Virus record (IMG/VR): IMGVR_UViG_3300030451_001422
Location: 1-31,471 of that record
Source: a virus
DNA length: 31,471 nt
Reading direction: 5' to 3' (one strand)
The notes below the pieces were generated by a model. That model did not search any database and was not told where the DNA came from. It saw only the letters and a list, made by a program, of their open reading frames with translations. The number at the start of each line of letters is the position of its first letter. Position 1 is the stretch's first letter. A program made the position numbers and the translations under genes. Below are positions 29,001-31,471 of the stretch, one piece after another.

Positions 29001-30603
29001 TAAACAATGTTTTACCTATTCTTTTTCCAGTGTCTGGGTCTATAGCGTCATCCATATATCTGTTCATAGTGCTTATAACAGAGTTCATCCAGTCTTCTGG
29101 CTTATATCCGTCTTCGCCTTTAATAGACTTTTCTCTTATAGACCTAATTCTTTGGTCATAATGTAAGTCTAAAGCATTTTTACTGTTTCTAACACCCTTA
29201 AGATTTTTCTCAAACATTGCAATAAGTTTAGGGTCTTCAGAGTGGAATTTAAAAAACAACTCGGTGTTAAATTCATCTAGTAAAAATTGTCCTTTACCTT
29301 CTACGTTTATAGCAACAGTCAAACCTTTATCTGTCTGTCTTACACTCTTGTCTACAATTTTACCTGTTGTAAAAGCTAAAGTACTTTTGTGAGAGTCAAT
29401 TGTAATTTTTTCATCAACCTGACCTTTAATCTTACCAGTAACAACCTTTGCTCCTTCAATAGAAGCTTCTCCACCTCTAATCCTACGTCCCATTAAGTTA
29501 ATATGAGCATATTCTCCTCTACCAATCTTAAAGACATTTTCTCTTCTGTATCTTTGTCCAGCTTCTTTTATGTCTTTTGTTCTTGCAAAAGGTTGTTGTA
29601 TTTGCTCATAAAGCTCTGCACCTTCTGCTGTAAATATATCTTGTAGTTTAGCTTCACTTGCAATTGCTTGATTATGTTGTTTTGTAAGTTCGTCTCTAAT
29701 TCTACCTTTTCTTTTAGCAACTAAAGATGCTGGTGCAGCTACAGCTCCTGCAACTCCAGCAGCCATAATTAAGTCTTGAAATCCAGGTATTCTACCCTCG
29801 TAAGCCAAAGGAGATAAAGCTCCTATGGTAAATGTTTCTCCAGTAAAAGCTCTGATACCTCTTTTGTAAGCTTCTCTTGCTTCTTTTCCATCTGAGAAAG
29901 GCGCAAGCAATCTTGATGTTCTACCAACACCTCCTGCTAAACCTAAAAATCCTCCTCTAAAAAAATCTTTAGCATCTCCTTTTTTCAATACATCTTTAAA
30001 CGCTTGACCATAATCCATTCCTTTGTAATTCGATAAATCTGCTTTATCCAATATTTCATCTCTTGCTTCTTTTGCTGCGTAATAAAAACCGTCATATGTA
30101 CCTAGCATAGCTGCCTGCACACCACCGTAGTTTACAACATCATCTACTATAGAAGTTGCATTTCTAATCCCTAAAGCTTTGCCTTTATATTGAAGTTTTT
30201 TACCTAACATTACAGCAGCACGTCTTTTTGCTGCAGTTGTAACACCAGCTCTTAATACAGCACTAGCAGTTCCAGCACTTGCTACACTTAAACCAAAGTC
30301 TGTCTTTGATGCGAAAAATGATAAAAAACCTGCACCAATATCATGAATAACACCTCTTGGTATGTCAGCAATTTCATAATACTTTTTACCTGTCATCATC
30401 TCATGCATCATACCTTCTATAGATTTATTGTATGCATCTTTATAGACTACTGGCATTGAATCCCAAAAAGCATTTCTTTCTCTTTCTCTTTGGTCATTGT
30501 TTTCAGGTTCCATGACATATGGACTAACCATGTTTTTAAGATTGCCTGTTGGCTCTGCTTGTGTGGCAACTTGTTGTGATTTAAATCTATCTCTTAGACT
30601 CAT
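26092..30603 (-). CDS. Giant putative internal virion/ejection protein, 1503 aa
   Basis: A 1,503-residue reading frame with no interruption. The N-terminal 300 residues contain Ala/Gly-rich, weakly hydrophobic helices (GAGFLSFFASKTDFGLSVASAG; GGFLGLAGGVG; LIMAAGVAGAVAAPASLVAK). The middle is Lys/Glu-rich and helical with no repeat. The C-terminal part has FGLRQAQYINQ, LRLGIGGFAGGNLVMWAKDQ and further conserved-looking helices. This resembles large internal core or ejection proteins of podoviruses and the tail ends of polyvalent phage proteins, with no recognisable enzyme motif. It lacks the repeated Trp/Phe pattern or coiled coil of a tape measure. Confidence 0.65.
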   Translation of the reverse strand: MSLRDRFKSQQVATQAEPTGNLKNMVSPYVMEPENNDQRERERNAFWDSMPVVYKDAYNKSIEGMMHEMMTGKKYYEIADIPRGVIHDIGAGFLSFFASKTDFGLSVASAGTASAVLRAGVTTAAKRRAAVMLGKKLQYKGKALGIRNATSIVDDVVNYGGVQAAMLGTYDGFYYAAKEARDEILDKADLSNYKGMDYGQAFKDVLKKGDAKDFFRGGFLGLAGGVGRTSRLLAPFSDGKEAREAYKRGIRAFTGETFTIGALSPLAYEGRIPGFQDLIMAAGVAGAVAAPASLVAKRKGRIRDELTKQHNQAIASEAKLQDIFTAEGAELYEQIQQPFARTKDIKEAGQRYRRENVFKIGRGEYAHINLMGRRIRGGEASIEGAKVVTGKIKGQVDEKITIDSHKSTLAFTTGKIVDKSVRQTDKGLTVAINVEGKGQFLLDEFNTELFFKFHSEDPKLIAMFEKNLKGVRNSKNALDLHYDQRIRSIREKSIKGEDGYKPEDWMNSVISTMNRYMDDAIDPDTGKRIGKTLFKRWEKSIADGKPVRIKDMTLSEKKLMAKMMENQVEVRHFIKTNLPDYDINYMYQPHFMSNSKRGIIRSFITPFYYHITDPYLRKATRLIQNVANSTEQKTAERLNRLDAIIKPKISFEKAHSNWWKTYLDGTGEQTAFKDFKTIQNFEADNPGKGFRLYLRDLRRQADRLTGSEKERLLARANFLEASDELTTSGVYNSKTKSIDSVWADAKKANLRVGQKINGYLPRMFRKDVLDIMFDQMESMEKKIMKITGGDFNIDGQYRPDVLERLEGMLQGIIRKMEGSSKPDAVVFKQIWDLLANKESSAGVPKNYNVFRVLHQNLFSGSLKEFSPLEKSRKIANSSIGSGDVSKLVANAFENYMETNYTKIMAEYIGGATKRIELSKAFTPTGAYYNQLIKMADGDLELDGGRFPKSLGGQFLPFSQQTQVAAVNLIKESFTGEYNFRVKNPMSESLQSLSNLEMMSKISLGQAFIPNLTQSFISTSVDQGFGSMFKGLVRMGIDSGFRKRVRESGATILTAFDDLMQQDRALQIGAAEKLKTEAPIRQFVKDWLKGEVKSKDAIAFATRKTSVLFSTVNSWNQVIAAATAEEAAKKYGRILSGKKDFLTTMVPGWAKNKRLAWAKAKAEALGLDPDDLVKNLKALESGVFESASEQQFRRRLLLGMKKFASDTQLQRNFLRDPIMFNDPMLKPLLLFKRFGLRQAQYINQTIQNEVKHGNLLPVLRLGIGGFAGGNLVMWAKDQLNAAITGEEQYTSKESRMKMLRTPEWQDYINALTSVGSFGVLGDIVGGDEPLTSIKFFVKPVVVDDFERVIKSFETFARSMETHYPEQWDVPFRKGFNTLAPIFGPNISRMARTGIGVDLEPLTRLPFMEEGLIDKSFKLTPGLQTEGMKRDRVEYYKKTAVEDIRNALLENKPKQAERIMLGYNEVYGIKYPSLAISQRDISWKTIERKLLDRIKKQQEEKEFKP

Positions 30604-30611
30604 GCTTGCCT

Positions 30612-31471
30612 TTATCTACGAATAAAATATTGATTTATTAATTCTTTTGTATCTTCGTTAACACTATTAACAAGTAAAAATTCGCTTAAAAGGTCTGCTT
30701 CTGATTCGTATTTTTCCTGTAATTTATCTACTTTTTTCTGAGCTGCAGTTAAGAAAAATTTATTTCTTTGTTTTAAAACATTTTCCAAAAAACTTCTACT
30801 ATACACTTCACCAAAACGAAGTCCTTGCAAAGGAGCGGTTGCGTCATTTTTATACTTTATAGGTTTGACTTTTCTTTGAGCTTCTACAATTTCTTTTCTA
30901 GTCAATCCTGATAATCTAGGAATATTGAACATTTGTTTCAATTGTTCTCCTGCTTTTGGAACATTCCTTTCAGTAGGACCAATCAACATAACTTTATCTC
31001 CTGTAGCCTGTAAGCTTTGTAGTATAATTTGATTGTCCATCTTAATTTCATCAAGCTCTTTTATTGCAGTTTGTAGTCTAGTAGCATTGCTTCCTGATTT
31101 TACAGCTCTTGTGTTAAAAAAGTTCATACCTCCTTTTTCAAAAAGTCTTATTGCTTTCTTTCCATTGCGTGTGCTACCTATAATCTTTAATTTATTTGTC
31201 AGAGAATCTAATCTAGCTCTTTCATCTGGTGTGTAATTTCTTGTTCCAGCAATCCTATCAAGATAAGCTTTTTCTTGAATTATTTCAGATAAAGCAATTT
31301 CGTTCTCTGAGAATAACTCACTTCTTTCTAAGGGTATTGAAGCAACAATGTTTCCGTTAATATCTTTTTCTCCAAATTTTTCAGGATTGACTATAGCCTT
31401 AGCTCTGTTTGATACATCTATAGATTTTGTAATTCTGTTTTCAATTGTATCTTCTGCTAGAATAATTCCTC
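30612..31471 (-). CDS. Large virion protein, 5' part outside the window
   Basis: The frame is open from 30612 up to the window edge (286 codons). The ATG at 31125-31127 is therefore internal: GGAGGT directly abuts it without a spacer and does not act as a start site. The visible part is helical and charged (RNYTPDERARLDSLTNKLKIIG, then EKGGMNFFNTRAVKSGSNATRLQ...QKKVDKLQEKYESEADLLSEF), with no known motif. It ends 8 bases before the 1,503-residue gene. It probably belongs to the same set of internal or tail virion proteins. Confidence 0.65.
   Translation of the reverse strand, partial: GIILAEDTIENRITKSIDVSNRAKAIVNPEKFGEKDINGNIVASIPLERSELFSENEIALSEIIQEKAYLDRIAGTRNYTPDERARLDSLTNKLKIIGSTRNGKKAIRLFEKGGMNFFNTRAVKSGSNATRLQTAIKELDEIKMDNQIILQSLQATGDKVMLIGPTERNVPKAGEQLKQMFNIPRLSGLTRKEIVEAQRKVKPIKYKNDATAPLQGLRFGEVYSRSFLENVLKQRNKFFLTAAQKKVDKLQEKYESEADLLSEFLLVNSVNEDTKELINQYFIRR

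Noticed and set aside
31125-31236. Start of a 171-codon gene at 31127
   Set aside because: The frame continues open upstream to the window edge, and the GGAGGT touches the ATG without a spacer, so the gene is larger and cut off.

Overview
The window is a piece of a lytic-looking tailed-phage genome. It has low GC, dense packing, and many start/stop overlaps of the TAATG or ATGA type. Gene order (small terminase, large terminase, portal, scaffold, major capsid, decoration protein, neck/tail genes) identifies a dsDNA Caudoviricetes phage. Low GC, the run of tiny Lys/Arg-rich genes after the capsid gene, and the gene style suggest an aquatic, probably marine, bacteriophage. The host cannot be read from this sequence. 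No integrase or repressor of a recognised lysogeny type is visible. A large 1,503-residue protein without tape-measure character hints at a podovirus-like internal virion or ejection protein, but that is inference. Both ends of the window cut genes.

Layout. (1) 1-12843, minus strand: the packaging and head block. In transcription order it holds a putative metallopeptidase, a GTG-start small gene, a MazG-like gene, an HTH-plus-exonuclease protein, TerS, a zinc-ribbon protein, a gamma-glutamylcyclotransferase (AIG2/GGCT-like), TerL, portal, scaffold, capsid, decoration protein, a cascade of basic mini-proteins and neck/tail genes. (2) 12844-14850: about 2 kb that is mostly non-coding between the divergent arms. 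It contains a 16-bp direct repeat pair, promoters, one 46-codon gene, terminators, one 135-residue minus-strand gene, and a duplicated AT-rich module with 30-bp-period iteron-like repeats that is a good replication-origin or control-region candidate. (3) 14851-19001, plus: two small genes, a structured RNA-like leader, then a class II glutamine amidotransferase overlapping a zinc-finger amidoligase. (4) 19003-25481, plus: a terminator, a second structured leader, small genes, a leaderless-looking ribbon-helix-helix regulator, then a recombination/replication module: Cas4/RecB-like Fe-S nuclease, Rad52-like annealing protein, SSB-like protein, two PD-(D/E)XK nucleases and a DnaB helicase. (5) 25478-31471, minus: three large virion-type genes converging on the helicase gene.

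The most unusual content is the trio of amidotransferase, amidoligase and GGCT-like enzyme, which suggests the phage makes or edits an amide-linked (peptide-like) modification of a protein, wall component or small molecule. The amidotransferase/amidoligase pair sits behind a nested-stem leader and the next operon behind a multi-hairpin leader. In both, a candidate promoter places the predicted transcript start at the 5' edge of the closing stem.
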